This document shows positions 49,613 to 59,432 of a stretch of DNA of 64,000 nucleotides, one piece after another. Numbering within the stretch: position 1 is the stretch's first letter; each line of letters opens with the position of its first letter. The stretch comes from Polynucleobacter sp. 31A-FELB (GTDB lineage: Bacteria > Pseudomonadota > Gammaproteobacteria > Burkholderiales > Burkholderiaceae). Where the stretch lies: contig NZ_JACVOO010000010.1 of the NCBI RefSeq assembly GCF_018882405.1, positions 1-64,000 on the forward strand. Direction: 5' to 3'. Both the position numbers and the translations under genes were made by a program. The notes beneath the pieces were generated by a model that saw only the letters and a program-made list of their open reading frames with translations, had not been told where the DNA came from and did not search any database.

Positions 49613-50623
49613 TTAAAAAATAAGGAGGCTCAGGTAGTAAACCGCCATAGACATCAAGGCAGTAGCAGGAATAGTAAAGATCCAGGCCCAAACGATATTG
49701 CCAGCAACCCCCCAACGAACTGCGCTAGCGCGTTGAGTTGAGCCAACACCAACAATAGCCCCAGTGATTGTGTGGGTAGTAGATACCGGAACCCCAAGAG
49801 CCGTTGCCATGAATAAGGTGATTGCCCCACCTGTCTCGGCACAGAAACCACCGACAGGTTTGAGCTTAGTCAACTTCTGACCCATAGTTTTAACAATGCG
49901 CCAACCACCAAACATCGTACCCATCGCAATTGCGATGTAGCAAGAAATAATCGTCCAAGTAGGCGGCATACTGGCGCCCGCTTCCGCATAACCGGTGATG
50001 ATCAGCAAGAGCCAAATAATGCCGATAGTCTTCTGGGCATCGTTACCGCCATGACCCAAGCTGTATGCGCTTGCGGAAACTAACTGTAAGCGTCTAAACC
50101 AGCGATCTGTTTTTGAAAGGTTGGCGTTGCGACAAACCCAAGCCACCAACAACATCATTAGTGAACCCAATAAGAAGCCCACCAAAGGCGAGATAAAGAT
50201 AAAGGATACGGTCTTGATGATTCCTGACCACACCAAACCATCAACGCCAGCCTTAGGCAAAGCCGCCCCAACGAGACCACCAATCAGCGCATGGGAAGAG
50301 CTTGAAGGAATGCCGTAATACCAAGTAATCACATTCCAGATGATGGCGCCCACCAGAGCCCCAAAGATCACATGCAAATCTACTGCGGCAGGATGAACAA
50401 TCCCCTTACCTACCGTAGCGGCAACGCTGAGATGGAAAATGAAGATTGCCAGGAAGTTAAAGAAAGCGGCGAATACCACTGCCTGCTGAGGCTTAAGCAC
50501 CCCAGTAGATACAACGGTAGCAATCGAGTTGGCGGCATCATGAAATCCATTCATGAAATCGAATGCCAAGGCTAGCGCTACTAAAAGCGCTACTACCCAA
50601 AATGCGACTTCTATTGAGGCCAA
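49613..50623 (-). CDS. pit: Inorganic phosphate transporter PiT
   Basis: 336 residues with about ten helices. Both PiT signature repeats are visible: FDFMNGFHDAANSIATVV (about 22-39) and the later SLGHGGNDAQKTIG (about 191-204), with GVPVSTTHTITGAIVG near 283. It imports phosphate with protons or metal-phosphate. The DUF47 gene begins the operon and ends 11 bases before it, the usual low-affinity phosphate pair. Confidence 0.95.
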   Translation of the reverse strand: MASIEVAFWVVALLVALALAFDFMNGFHDAANSIATVVSTGVLKPQQAVVFAAFFNFLAIFIFHLSVAATVGKGIVHPAAVDLHVIFGALVGAIIWNVITWYYGIPSSSSHALIGGLVGAALPKAGVDGLVWSGIIKTVSFIFISPLVGFLLGSLMMLLVAWVCRNANLSKTDRWFRRLQLVSASAYSLGHGGNDAQKTIGIIWLLLIITGYAEAGASMPPTWTIISCYIAIAMGTMFGGWRIVKTMGQKLTKLKPVGGFCAETGGAITLFMATALGVPVSTTHTITGAIVGVGSTQRASAVRWGVAGNIVWAWIFTIPATALMSMAVYYLSLLIF

Positions 50624-50634
50624 CTTATTTAACC

Positions 50635-51282
50635 TTAAGAATTTTCAAGAACGATGCCTTCAACCAAATTGGCAACGTCTTCACATTTATCGGTAACTTC
50701 TTCGAGTAACTCATAAATACGCTGCAACTTGATCAGCTCGCGCACTTCGATATCTTCGCGGAATAATTTAGTAATTGCGGTTGAGAGTAAGCGGTCTGCG
50801 CCAGACTCCAAATGATCAATCTCATCACAAGTCTTTAAAGCTGCCTTAGCAACTTCAGGGTCCGAAATATCTTTGAGCATGCCTACAGCGTTTTTCATAC
50901 CAATACAGCATTGGTTGCAGAGCTCCGCCATATGCAGCATCTCATCGGTCATTTGTTTGACGTTATAGAGATGCATTGCTTCGGTGCCGTTCTGAATCAA
51001 ATCAGCAACGTCATCCATGGTGTTGATTAGGTCAAAAATCTGATCGCGATCAATCGGGGTAATAAAAGTCTTGTGGAGGCGGCGGTGCACCTCTTTCACC
51101 ACATCATCGCAAGCATGTTCAGCGCTATCAACCTCTTGCGTATATTTCGCACGCAATGCTTCATCGTTGTAATGCTCGATGAATTTGAGGAAAGATTCGG
51201 ATGCTGAGACGATATGCGCAGCATGTTCGTTAAACAATTCAAAGAAATTGCCATCGTGAGGCATTAACTTACTGAAGAACAT
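50635..51282 (-). CDS. DUF47/PhoU-like regulator of Pit
   Basis: 215 residues, all helical, with repeated acidic metal-binding motifs (DSAEHACDDVVKEVHRR, about 50-66, and EIDHLESGADRLL, about 151-163) as in PhoU-fold proteins. It starts with FFSKLMPHDGNFFELF, typical for DUF47. Always adjacent to pit in many bacteria, it probably gates or stabilises the transporter. Gap 11 bases to pit. Confidence 0.92.
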   Translation of the reverse strand: MFFSKLMPHDGNFFELFNEHAAHIVSASESFLKFIEHYNDEALRAKYTQEVDSAEHACDDVVKEVHRRLHKTFITPIDRDQIFDLINTMDDVADLIQNGTEAMHLYNVKQMTDEMLHMAELCNQCCIGMKNAVGMLKDISDPEVAKAALKTCDEIDHLESGADRLLSTAITKLFREDIEVRELIKLQRIYELLEEVTDKCEDVANLVEGIVLENS

Positions 51283-51349
51283 AATTCACGATCCTTTAGA
51301 AACGAAAAGCTGCGAGATTTAATAAGGCAGCCTCATTCTAAACAATGCC

Positions 51350-51544
51350 TTAATTCGATACTGGAAATCCGGCTTCTGTTATAAGCCCAGCGGCCAATTC
51401 AGGGGAAAGAGTTGTTTCAAGCGTCACTAGCTGGGTCGCCAAGTCCGCCTGAACCTGAGCCTGGGGGTCTTGGGCCTGAACGGCTCGCGTTACGGCATTA
51501 ATACAGCCACCACAAGTCATTCCTGATACCTTAAGCGTAAACAT
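51350..51544 (-). CDS. copZ: Copper chaperone-like heavy-metal-associated domain protein
   Basis: 64 residues, a single HMA domain with MTCGGC (Cys11, Cys14) binding Cu(I). AAGGAG precedes the ATG. It is divergent from copA with a 73-base gap, so the two probably share control. Delivery of copper to the CopA exporter is the usual role. Mercury or other soft metals are possible but copA next door favours copper. Confidence 0.87.
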   Translation of the reverse strand: MFTLKVSGMTCGGCINAVTRAVQAQDPQAQVQADLATQLVTLETTLSPELAAGLITEAGFPVSN

Positions 51545-51617
51545 AGTTACTCCTTAAAAATTGTCAAAATACGGTTGTTGATGGCTTTTTTTCATCTTGA
51601 AGTAGATTATCTTCTAC

Positions 51618-53906
51618 ATGACCCCCACAGAATCCAGTAATTCAGAGTTTTTTAGCCTCGATATCGGCGGAATGACTTGCGCCTCGTGCGTCAGTCGGGT
51701 TGAAAAAGCTTTGGATAAGATTCCTGGGGTTGAGGCAGCCACCGTCAATTTAGCCACTGAGCAGGCGAGGGTTCGGGTAAAACGTGGCTCCTCTAGCCTA
51801 GCTGAGATCATCGCGCTAGTTAAAAAGACGGGCTACGAGGCCAAAGAGAGTTCAGCTCGAGGCAATTTGGATCAGAAAAATGCCAAGTCATTTTGGGCTG
51901 CTGACGGCTTGGGTCGCGTCATCCTAAGCTTCTTGCTTTCCGCCCCCCTCTTTTTACCGATGTTCTTAATGCCTTTTGGCATTCATTGGTCTTTATCGGG
52001 CTGGTGGCAGCTGGCTTTGGCTACTCCAGTGCAATTTATCTTGGGATGGCGCTTTTATAGGGCGGGCTTCAAATCTTTGATGGCTGGCGCCGGCAATATG
52101 GATCTACTGGTAGCAATCGGTACCAGTGCCGCCTTCGGACTCAGTCTATATATATTGCTCACTTCGAGTCACGCACATGAACTCTACTTTGAGGGATCAG
52201 CTGTCATTATTTGCATGGTCTTATTAGGCAAATGGTTAGAGTCACGCGCCAAGCAACAAACCAGCGAAGCTATTCGCGCCCTACAAAAGCTTTGGCCAGA
52301 ACATGCCAAAGTTTTAAGTGCTGGTGTTGATCTACAAATAAATAGCGGTATCGGCACAGATCAATACCGCGACTTACCTTTAGATCAAGTGCTTCCAGGC
52401 GATCGGGTTTTGGTGCTGCCCGGTGAACGCATTCCGGTTGATGGCGTCATTGTGTTTGGCGCTAGTCATGTAGATGAATCTCTTCTTACTGGTGAGAGTG
52501 AGCCCGTTAAGAAAGCATTGGACTCCAAAGTCATTGGGGGCGCTTTAAATGGTGAAGGCGCACTGGTGATATTGGCTCAAGCTGTTGGTGTTGAAAGCGT
52601 ACTCTCACAAATTATTAACTTAGTAGAAGAGGCGCAAACTCAAAAGGCGCCGATTCAAAAGTTAGTGGATCGAGTGAGCGCCATCTTCGTTCCAACCGTG
52701 ATTATTCTTGCACTCATCACTGGCATCGGTAACTGGCTTTACTTGGACTCCGTATCCATTGCGATCTTGCGTGCCGTATCTGTTCTAGTGATTGCCTGCC
52801 CTTGCGCACTTGGCCTAGCTACTCCAGCTGCAATCATGGCGGGTACTGGCATAGCTGCACGCTTTGGCATTCTGATTAAAGATCCGCAGGTATTAGAGTT
52901 GGCACACCGACTCGATATCGTTGCTTTTGATAAGACCGGGACATTAACCATTGGTAAGCCACGCATGCTTGCTTTACTTCCTTTCAATCAATCATTTGCC
53001 AACGTGGAGCAAATTCTCGCCACTGCTGCGGGCTTGCAATTGGGGAGTGAACATCCTTTAGCTAAAGCCTTGCTTGATGCTGCAAAAGCAAAAGGTGTCA
53101 TACCCATTGCGACTTCATCGAGCAAAGGATTGCCTGGTATTGGCATTGAAGGTATACCAAGTACCGGCCTCTTTGCCGGTAAGACGCTGCGCTTGCAGAG
53201 CGTAGCTTCTCTCGAGGGAAGCTCTCAGCACGAGATTGCTTTGCAAAAAGCACAGGCTTGTTTTGAGCAAGGGCAGACTGTTTCCGTTTTGATTGATGCA
53301 AGTGGCGAAGGAAGTGAAGTGCCATCCCCAATTGCTGTGATTGCATTTGGGGATGAGCTTAAGTCAAATGCTCAATCAGCAGTCGATGCACTTCATACAT
53401 TACATATTCGGACAGTGATGTTATCCGGCGATAATTTGGCTGCAGCTACCCGAGTAGGAAAAACAATCGGCATTGATGAAGTCTTTGCTCAAGTCATGCC
53501 AAGCAATAAAGCGGAGCTTATTCAGAAGTTGCAGACCGACTCCGAAGGTCGAAAACATTTCGTGGCAATGGTTGGTGATGGAGTCAACGATGCTCCTGCT
53601 CTAGCAATGGCAGATGTTGGCATGGCAATGTCTACCGGTACGGATGTAGCAATGCAAGCTGCTGGCATTACCCTAATGCGTGGCGATCCCACTTTAGTTG
53701 CAGATGCAATTGATATCTCCAAAAAGACTTGGGACAAGATTCGTCAAAACTTATTTTGGGCGTTTGCATTTAATACGATTGGTATTCCGATGGCAGCTCT
53801 GGGCTACTTATCACCCATGCTAGCTGGCAGTGCCATGGCGCTATCTAGCTTCTGTGTCTTGAGTAACGCCCTACTTCTCAAGCGTTGGCGCCCTAAGCAC
53901 GCTTAA
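51618..53906 (+). CDS. copA: Copper-exporting P1B-type ATPase CopA
   Basis: 762 residues. One N-terminal HMA domain with CASC (Cys21, Cys24), eight membrane helices, TGES actuator loop (about 294), the membrane CPC at 394-396 and the phosphorylated Asp438 in DKTGTLT, then GDGVNDAPAL and the final helix with the MSxxxN-type residues. CPC plus one HMA domain fit Cu(I) export. The upstream frame is closed by a stop at 51603, so ATG 51618 is firm, yet there is no clear ribosome binding site; a promoter with long spacer may yield a nearly leaderless message. Confidence 0.95.
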   Translation: MTPTESSNSEFFSLDIGGMTCASCVSRVEKALDKIPGVEAATVNLATEQARVRVKRGSSSLAEIIALVKKTGYEAKESSARGNLDQKNAKSFWAADGLGRVILSFLLSAPLFLPMFLMPFGIHWSLSGWWQLALATPVQFILGWRFYRAGFKSLMAGAGNMDLLVAIGTSAAFGLSLYILLTSSHAHELYFEGSAVIICMVLLGKWLESRAKQQTSEAIRALQKLWPEHAKVLSAGVDLQINSGIGTDQYRDLPLDQVLPGDRVLVLPGERIPVDGVIVFGASHVDESLLTGESEPVKKALDSKVIGGALNGEGALVILAQAVGVESVLSQIINLVEEAQTQKAPIQKLVDRVSAIFVPTVIILALITGIGNWLYLDSVSIAILRAVSVLVIACPCALGLATPAAIMAGTGIAARFGILIKDPQVLELAHRLDIVAFDKTGTLTIGKPRMLALLPFNQSFANVEQILATAAGLQLGSEHPLAKALLDAAKAKGVIPIATSSSKGLPGIGIEGIPSTGLFAGKTLRLQSVASLEGSSQHEIALQKAQACFEQGQTVSVLIDASGEGSEVPSPIAVIAFGDELKSNAQSAVDALHTLHIRTVMLSGDNLAAATRVGKTIGIDEVFAQVMPSNKAELIQKLQTDSEGRKHFVAMVGDGVNDAPALAMADVGMAMSTGTDVAMQAAGITLMRGDPTLVADAIDISKKTWDKIRQNLFWAFAFNTIGIPMAALGYLSPMLAGSAMALSSFCVLSNALLLKRWRPKHA

Positions 53907-53907
53907 G

Positions 53908-54714
53908 TTATTTGGGGTTCTTGCGCACCAACTCAATGTCGCCATAGAGAGCGCGGGTTTCTGATTTGGTGTTGTCAGTATCAGTCAATAATGCAATACC
54001 AATAATATTGCCTGGCGCCTCTCCATAAGCCAACTTGTAGTCTGCAGCTAAATCTCGCTCGTGCTTTCGCCACTCACCTAAGCTATCCCAACCTGAGTCA
54101 ACCACAATCATTTTTACGCGAGAGGTGTGCGCATTGTTTAAAACAGTGTTGACTGAATTTTTACCGGACCAGATATACATCACTGTGGCATATGGCATCT
54201 CTTGGCCACTAATCAAACTGGCCATCTCAAAAGTAAGTTTTTCTTTTAAAGGAAGTTTGGATTTATTGCCATCAAATGCCACCAAGATACGAAGCGGTGC
54301 ATCGTCACTTTGGCTATCTGCATTGTCCGCCTGCGGCATTGCACCTACCGCCTTCCATTCCCACTGAAGCCATAAGTTTTGTGCAGAGCGCGGTCGAAGC
54401 TTTACTGCAAGACCCGATGCCGAGGTTTTAGAATTGGCCGCTAGTACCGTACGGCCTTGGTATTTTTCAAGGCGGTAAATCGTGTTCTTTTTGTAGGGCG
54501 CTATGCGATAGAAATGCCAGCCCTCTGGCATGCCATCTCGTGGCTTCTCCGCAGAGAATTTTGGCAAGTCCTCTTGTGCGGGTAACTGGTCAGCATTAAA
54601 TGCTTGACCTGCCTCATTCTCGATCGAGTTCCCGGTAAAGCCAGCGCAGCCTACCAATAAGGTGGCTACGGCAGTCAAAAGCAGCAGGGATCGCAAACGG
54701 TTTTTTGTAAACAT
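53908..54714 (-). CDS. DUF3047 lipoprotein
   Basis: 268 residues. The ATG at 54714 gives a lipoprotein signal with lipobox LVGC (about Cys23); a longer frame to 54777 would run into the divergent gene. The mature domain shows the DUF3047 pattern GWHFYRI, LRPRSAQNLWLQWEWKA (about 115-131), DDAPLRILVAFDG and GIALLTDTDNTKSETRALYGDIEL near the end (core: LTDTDNTKSETRALYGDI). The function of this family is unknown; it is probably a periplasmic carbohydrate-binding-like jelly roll. It converges on copA with one base between. Confidence 0.85.
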   Translation of the reverse strand: MFTKNRLRSLLLLTAVATLLVGCAGFTGNSIENEAGQAFNADQLPAQEDLPKFSAEKPRDGMPEGWHFYRIAPYKKNTIYRLEKYQGRTVLAANSKTSASGLAVKLRPRSAQNLWLQWEWKAVGAMPQADNADSQSDDAPLRILVAFDGNKSKLPLKEKLTFEMASLISGQEMPYATVMYIWSGKNSVNTVLNNAHTSRVKMIVVDSGWDSLGEWRKHERDLAADYKLAYGEAPGNIIGIALLTDTDNTKSETRALYGDIELVRKNPK

Positions 54715-54761
54715 CTCTTGAATTGTCCCAAAGAATGAGGTGCTAAGTCTAAAATCGGGTG

Positions 54762-56258
54762 ATGCGCCATCAATCACCCTCTAGCTGGGCCGCTATCAGC
54801 ATCTGCATTGCTGCAGTGGTGCATTTTGCCCTCGGCTTCTCAATTGAGTTTTCTGTCGATGAAGCCCATTACGCTCTATATGCCAAACATCTTGCTTGGA
54901 GTTACTTTGATCACCCACCACTAGTGGGTTGGATACAGTGGCCACTAGTTGCCATAACCTCATCCGAGGGGATCATTCGTCTTATTCCGGAACTGCTATG
55001 GGTGCTTTCTGCTTTCTTGGTATACCAAGTCACGCTAGAAATTCATCGCCTCATTCAGGGGCGTAATGCAGGCTACTTAACTACCACTCTTCCATCAGCC
55101 AACCTGTGTGGGCTCATGGCTGTTTTAGCAATCATTGCAGCGCCACTACCCCATGTTTTAGCAATTGGTCTTTTACCCGACACCCTTCTTACCCCCTTAA
55201 GCCTTGGCTTAATGTTGATGGCTTTGCGTTGGACCCGAAAAGATCACTTCTCCATCGCAGACTGGATCATCACCGGTTTGTTGCTGGGCTTAGCGGGGCT
55301 GAGCAAATACACCGCTGCATTTACTGCATTTGCCTTACTCTTTGTTTTCCTAGCTTCACCCAAAAAAGCCTGGATTACCAAAGCTGGTTTCTGGATAGCT
55401 GCAGTCATTGCCTTGCTCGTGATTAGTCCAGTACTGTATTGGAACTGGGTGAATGATTGGGTCTCATTCAAATATCAAATTGCTCATGGCAGCGGTGGCA
55501 CTTGGGTATGGCGCAGAGTTGCCGCTTTTATGGGTGTTCAGATTGCCTGCTTTGGCCCTCTATTGCTTATAGGTAGCTATACATTTCTCAAGAATTGTCT
55601 CCACTCTCAGAAGCCCGTTCTCATTGCCTTACTCAGCTTCTTTGCGATCCCCTTCATCATTTTTGCTGCACTATCTGGGGGTGGTAGCCTGCCCCACTGG
55701 ACTACACCAGCTTGGTTTTGTCTGGCGCCATTTGCTGGCATTGGTCTAGCCAAGGCCTGGGCTATGCAACAACGTATGGCAATTCGCATTTTGTTTTTTG
55801 GGCAGTTACTGATTTGCTTGCTAGGCTTTGGGTATGTTTTGGCAGGAGGAGTTAATACGGCCGCCATCAAATCCAACCCGATTGCCGATCTCTATGGATG
55901 GAAGCTTGCTGGTCAAAAAGCATCTGAATTGGCAGTGGCAACTAAAGCAAACGGAATCGCAGTACAAAACTGGACTTTGGGTAGTCGTGCCGCTTGGTAT
56001 ACACAACCACTCCCAGTCTTTGTACTGGATCAACGACAGGATCAATTTGACCTTTGGTTTGGGCAATTACCAGCTGGTGCAAGCGTCTTGCTAATCAACT
56101 GGTCAGGAATGGCATTTAAGCCCCCAATTGGAGGCAATCAGGCCTTTGAAGCATGCGAGCCCTTAGATAACCTAGAAATCATCCGCTTTGGGCAGGTTTT
56201 GTCCAAATTTGACTATAGCCTTTGCCGTAACTGGCAGGATGCTGGGGTAGCGCGTTAA
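54762..56258 (+). CDS. Family 39-type membrane glycosyltransferase (ArnT-like)
   Basis: 498 residues, about eleven membrane helices. FSVDEAHYALYAKHL with the catalytic Asp-Glu (about 33-34) and FDHPPLVGW (about 49-57) are typical of polyprenyl-phosphate-sugar glycosyltransferases such as ArnT. It would move a sugar from a lipid carrier to lipid A, protein or glycan on the periplasmic side. ATG at 54762 is preferred over GTG at 54759; no strong ribosome binding site is present for either. It starts the row of envelope genes running to 59430. Confidence 0.87.
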   Translation: MRHQSPSSWAAISICIAAVVHFALGFSIEFSVDEAHYALYAKHLAWSYFDHPPLVGWIQWPLVAITSSEGIIRLIPELLWVLSAFLVYQVTLEIHRLIQGRNAGYLTTTLPSANLCGLMAVLAIIAAPLPHVLAIGLLPDTLLTPLSLGLMLMALRWTRKDHFSIADWIITGLLLGLAGLSKYTAAFTAFALLFVFLASPKKAWITKAGFWIAAVIALLVISPVLYWNWVNDWVSFKYQIAHGSGGTWVWRRVAAFMGVQIACFGPLLLIGSYTFLKNCLHSQKPVLIALLSFFAIPFIIFAALSGGGSLPHWTTPAWFCLAPFAGIGLAKAWAMQQRMAIRILFFGQLLICLLGFGYVLAGGVNTAAIKSNPIADLYGWKLAGQKASELAVATKANGIAVQNWTLGSRAAWYTQPLPVFVLDQRQDQFDLWFGQLPAGASVLLINWSGMAFKPPIGGNQAFEACEPLDNLEIIRFGQVLSKFDYSLCRNWQDAGVAR

Positions 56259-56306
56259 TTCCCCAAATTCAAGACCTTAGGGTCTCAAGGCATTATCCTT
56301 ACGCCT

Positions 56307-57350
56307 ATGAGTTCACAACCCCAAACCACCCCAAAAGCCACATCTGGGTGGAAAGCAATTCTCAAGCGAGCTTGGCCCACGATTCGCATTTTGCTATCGG
56401 TCGCCCTCCTTTGGAAAGCCACTAGCGGAATTGACTGGCACGCACTCCTAGACTCTGAAATTCAGATGCAGCCTTGGTGGTTTTTGGCAGCAGGCTTGAT
56501 GATGCTCTCAGCATTTATTTGCGGTGGATTGCGCTGGGGATTCTTAATGCGCAAAGTCGGGTTTCAGGGAAGCCTCATCAATTTTGTAGCGCTCTACCTT
56601 GCAGGTGGACTTATCAATCAAGGATTACCGAGTACGCTTGGTGGCGATAGCTATCGCGCTATTACTGCGACCCATTTAAATAGTAGTGGCAAATTAACTG
56701 AAGCAAAAGAGCTTGATGAAGAACTTCATCACTCTGTTGACTTAGAGCATGCCACCCCCAAACTACGCTTGAGTTTTTCCATGGTTCTAGTCGACCGACT
56801 ACTTGGCTTGGCTGGAAACAATTTACTCGGTGGGCTTGGACTCATTTTGGGTGGCGCCACTTTAGCTGCCTGGGGAACAGATTTAGGTTATGCCGTCACC
56901 GGCATCATGATTTTGGCGGGTTTATTGCTTGCCGCCATTTTGGCTTGGGGCCCCAGCTGCAATCTCTTGCAAAAGTTATTGGATCGCCTGCAAATGAATC
57001 ACGCTTTGCCTGGTATTAAGCTGGCTTTTTCTTGGCCCATGAATATGGCTCAAGCCGCATTTGCAATTGGCATTCATGCCCTCACTATTTTGACCCTGCT
57101 TTTCTGCCTAAAGGCCTATGGAGTAGACGCCCCAATTGAAGCCCTCATGATTGGCTTGCCTGCATTAAGCCTTTTGTTGATGCTACCAATCAGCATCTCT
57201 GGCTGGGGCTTGCGCGAGGCTACGCTCTCCTCTGTACTGGCATTGTGGGGCGTAAGTCCCTCCATGACGGTATTAGCATCCATTAGCTATGGCGCCATTA
57301 CTGTTTTATCAGTACTACCCGGCGCTTACTTTTTATTAAAACGGAAATAA
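56307..57350 (+). CDS. Lysylphosphatidylglycerol synthase-type integral membrane protein (UPF0104/YbhN-like)
   Basis: 347 residues with about eight helices. The AGGLINQGLPSTLGGDSYRA segment (about 93-112) and VDRLLGLAGNN (about 163) are characteristic of the YbhN-like flippase-related family (TIGR00374). It lacks the C-terminal synthase domain of MprF, so only a lipid-flipping or scaffold role is possible. An insert of about 25 charged residues (near 125-150) splits the core. It lies 48 bases after the GT39 gene and 17 before GT9. Confidence 0.85.
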   Translation: MSSQPQTTPKATSGWKAILKRAWPTIRILLSVALLWKATSGIDWHALLDSEIQMQPWWFLAAGLMMLSAFICGGLRWGFLMRKVGFQGSLINFVALYLAGGLINQGLPSTLGGDSYRAITATHLNSSGKLTEAKELDEELHHSVDLEHATPKLRLSFSMVLVDRLLGLAGNNLLGGLGLILGGATLAAWGTDLGYAVTGIMILAGLLLAAILAWGPSCNLLQKLLDRLQMNHALPGIKLAFSWPMNMAQAAFAIGIHALTILTLLFCLKAYGVDAPIEALMIGLPALSLLLMLPISISGWGLREATLSSVLALWGVSPSMTVLASISYGAITVLSVLPGAYFLLKRK

Positions 57351-57367
57351 TTCTTTTAGAGTCCACT

Positions 57368-58627
57368 ATGAGTATTAGCGTCAACACCATGCGCGCCATC
57401 GACCACTGGGTTGGTGTGCCACTCTGCGCAGCAGCAAGTCCAATAGTCGCTCTGATTGATGGCATCAAGAATATCTTTAGTCGTGGTTCAGATGCGCCAC
57501 GCAAACTCCTCTTTATTGAGTTATCAGAAATGGGAAGCGCAATCTTAGTTGACCCAGCCATGCGAAATGCACAGGCTCGTGGCGCCGAATTATTTTTCCT
57601 GATCTTTAAGAGTAATCGTGCCAGCCTCACCCTATTAAATACTGTCAAGCCAGAAAACATTTTTACGATTGACTCTTCAAGCTTGGGCGGCCTCATTAAA
57701 GATACGGTCAAATTCTTACTCGTAGCACGCAAGCATCGCATCGATACCGTTATTGATTTGGAGTTGTTCTCCCGCTTCACTGCTCTACTAACCGGCCTCT
57801 GCGGTGCGCGTCGCCGTGTGGGTTATCACATCTTTCATGGTGAAGGCTTGTGGCGTGGCTTTATGCTGACTCGCAAAGTGCATTACAACCCGCATATCCA
57901 CATTACCAAGAATTTTCTTTCTCTTATTCATGCGGCATTTGCCAAAGAGATTGAAGTGCCATTTAGCAAAATTCATATTGCGGATTCAGAAGTTCGCTTA
58001 GAGCAGGCGGTAATTGATCCCACAGCGCTAAGCAAAGTACGTGAACGTATTGAGAAGCTTGCCGCAGAAGCTGGTATTGAATTTAAGCAAGGTCAGCAAC
58101 GTCTCATTTTGGTAAATCCCAATGCAAGTGACTTATTGCCGCAAAGACGTTGGGCACAGCAGCGTTTCTCCGAACTCATTCAGGGATTAAATCAACGCTA
58201 CCCAAATGACCTCATTCTGATTACTGGTTCCCCAGCCGAGTTTGAGTATGTTGAAAAAGTACGCGCTGTTGCTGATGTTAAAAATGCCCTGAACTTTGCC
58301 GGTCAAGTTAGCTTCGCAGAACTACCACCCCTCTACACACTATCTGATGTGATGGTGACTAACGATTCTGGGCCAGGCCACTTCTCCGCCGTTACTCCAT
58401 TGCGTACCGTTGTCCTGTTTGGACCAGAGACTCCGGCACTCTATGGCTCTGTTGGTAAGTCGATTTCGATTACAGCTAACTTGGCGTGCTCTCCCTGTGT
58501 CAGCGCAGCCAATCATCGCAAGACACCCTGTCATGACAATGTCTGCATGCAAGCAATTACAGTCCCTCAAGTGCTCGAGAAAATGGTGCATCAATTGAAT
58601 GAAGCCGATCAAGAGCGAGCACGTTAA
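57368..58627 (+). CDS. Glycosyltransferase family 9 (heptosyltransferase-like)
   Basis: 419 residues with two Rossmann-like GT-B domains. ELSEMGSAILVDPAMR near 49-64 replaces the GDxxxxxP opening of WaaC/WaaF enzymes, and the C-terminal domain has VNPNASDLLPQRRW (about 250-263) and the NDSGPGHFSAV motif (about 331-341) that binds the nucleotide. It probably adds heptose or another sugar to LPS or a glycan. A CSPCVSAANHRKTPCHDNVCM cluster (four to five Cys, about 376-396) near the end is common in this group. Confidence 0.87.
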   Translation: MSISVNTMRAIDHWVGVPLCAAASPIVALIDGIKNIFSRGSDAPRKLLFIELSEMGSAILVDPAMRNAQARGAELFFLIFKSNRASLTLLNTVKPENIFTIDSSSLGGLIKDTVKFLLVARKHRIDTVIDLELFSRFTALLTGLCGARRRVGYHIFHGEGLWRGFMLTRKVHYNPHIHITKNFLSLIHAAFAKEIEVPFSKIHIADSEVRLEQAVIDPTALSKVRERIEKLAAEAGIEFKQGQQRLILVNPNASDLLPQRRWAQQRFSELIQGLNQRYPNDLILITGSPAEFEYVEKVRAVADVKNALNFAGQVSFAELPPLYTLSDVMVTNDSGPGHFSAVTPLRTVVLFGPETPALYGSVGKSISITANLACSPCVSAANHRKTPCHDNVCMQAITVPQVLEKMVHQLNEADQERAR

Positions 58628-58632
58628 TTCGC

Positions 58633-59430
58633 ATGACTGAGCAGCGCAAATCAGCTTTAGCAGTTGCCTCTCTTTGGGCGTGGTTTATCCCCCTTCTGCC
58701 ACTTGGTCTTGCAATTGCCATTTACTTTGGTGAACTACAAACTCCGACGTTTTTGTTCATCAATCGCTATACCCAGATTCTCCCGGACACTCTTTGGGCT
58801 TGGCTTACTTTCATTGGTAATGGCTGGGGAATCTTTGCCTTGTGTTTTCCGCTTTTAGTACTGGCGCCTCGATTACTGAGTGCCGGACTATTGGCATCCC
58901 TGATTGGCGGGGCAATTAGTCAAATTATCAAACCCTTTTTAGCCCTCCCTCGCCCTGCTGGAGTGCTGGCCTTAGAAGATTTTTATCGCATCGGCGAGCC
59001 TTTATTACATAGGTCAATGCCATCGGGGCATACACTCACTGCTTTTGCAGTAGTTTCTGGAATCTACTTTGCTAGCGATCGAGAAAAAAGAAGCTCTTTA
59101 TGGTGGCTCTTCATCATTGCAAGCTTTGCCGGCATCTCTCGCAATGCACTTGGCGCTCACTGGCTTACAGATGTTTTAGCCGGCTGCGCCATTGGAATTT
59201 GGTCGGGCATGCTTGGGGCAATATTAGCCGGATTAATTCCAGATGCGCAGCTAGCACCCAATAAGATCGGGTCTCGCTTACTTGCTCTCGGCGGCCTTGC
59301 GACGATCTATGTACTTTTGACCAAAACCCTAGACTCAGAACTCAATCAATCTTTGCAATATGCTTGTGCAGCATTAATTAGCATCACCCTGGCTTTATTT
59401 ATTAAAGCGCAAAAACCTAGAGGCATTTAA
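58633..59430 (+). CDS. PAP2-family membrane phosphatase
   Basis: 265 residues, about seven membrane helices. All three acid phosphatase motifs are present: KPFLALPRP (about 97-105), PSGH (about 132-135) and SRNALGAHWLTD (about 173-184). It dephosphorylates lipid phosphates such as undecaprenyl pyrophosphate or phosphatidylglycerol phosphate. In this envelope cluster recycling of a lipid carrier is likely. It starts 5 bases after the GT9 stop and ends two bases before rlmJ, so all are probably one transcript. Confidence 0.9.
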   Translation: MTEQRKSALAVASLWAWFIPLLPLGLAIAIYFGELQTPTFLFINRYTQILPDTLWAWLTFIGNGWGIFALCFPLLVLAPRLLSAGLLASLIGGAISQIIKPFLALPRPAGVLALEDFYRIGEPLLHRSMPSGHTLTAFAVVSGIYFASDREKRSSLWWLFIIASFAGISRNALGAHWLTDVLAGCAIGIWSGMLGAILAGLIPDAQLAPNKIGSRLLALGGLATIYVLLTKTLDSELNQSLQYACAALISITLALFIKAQKPRGI

Positions 59431-59432
59431 AG

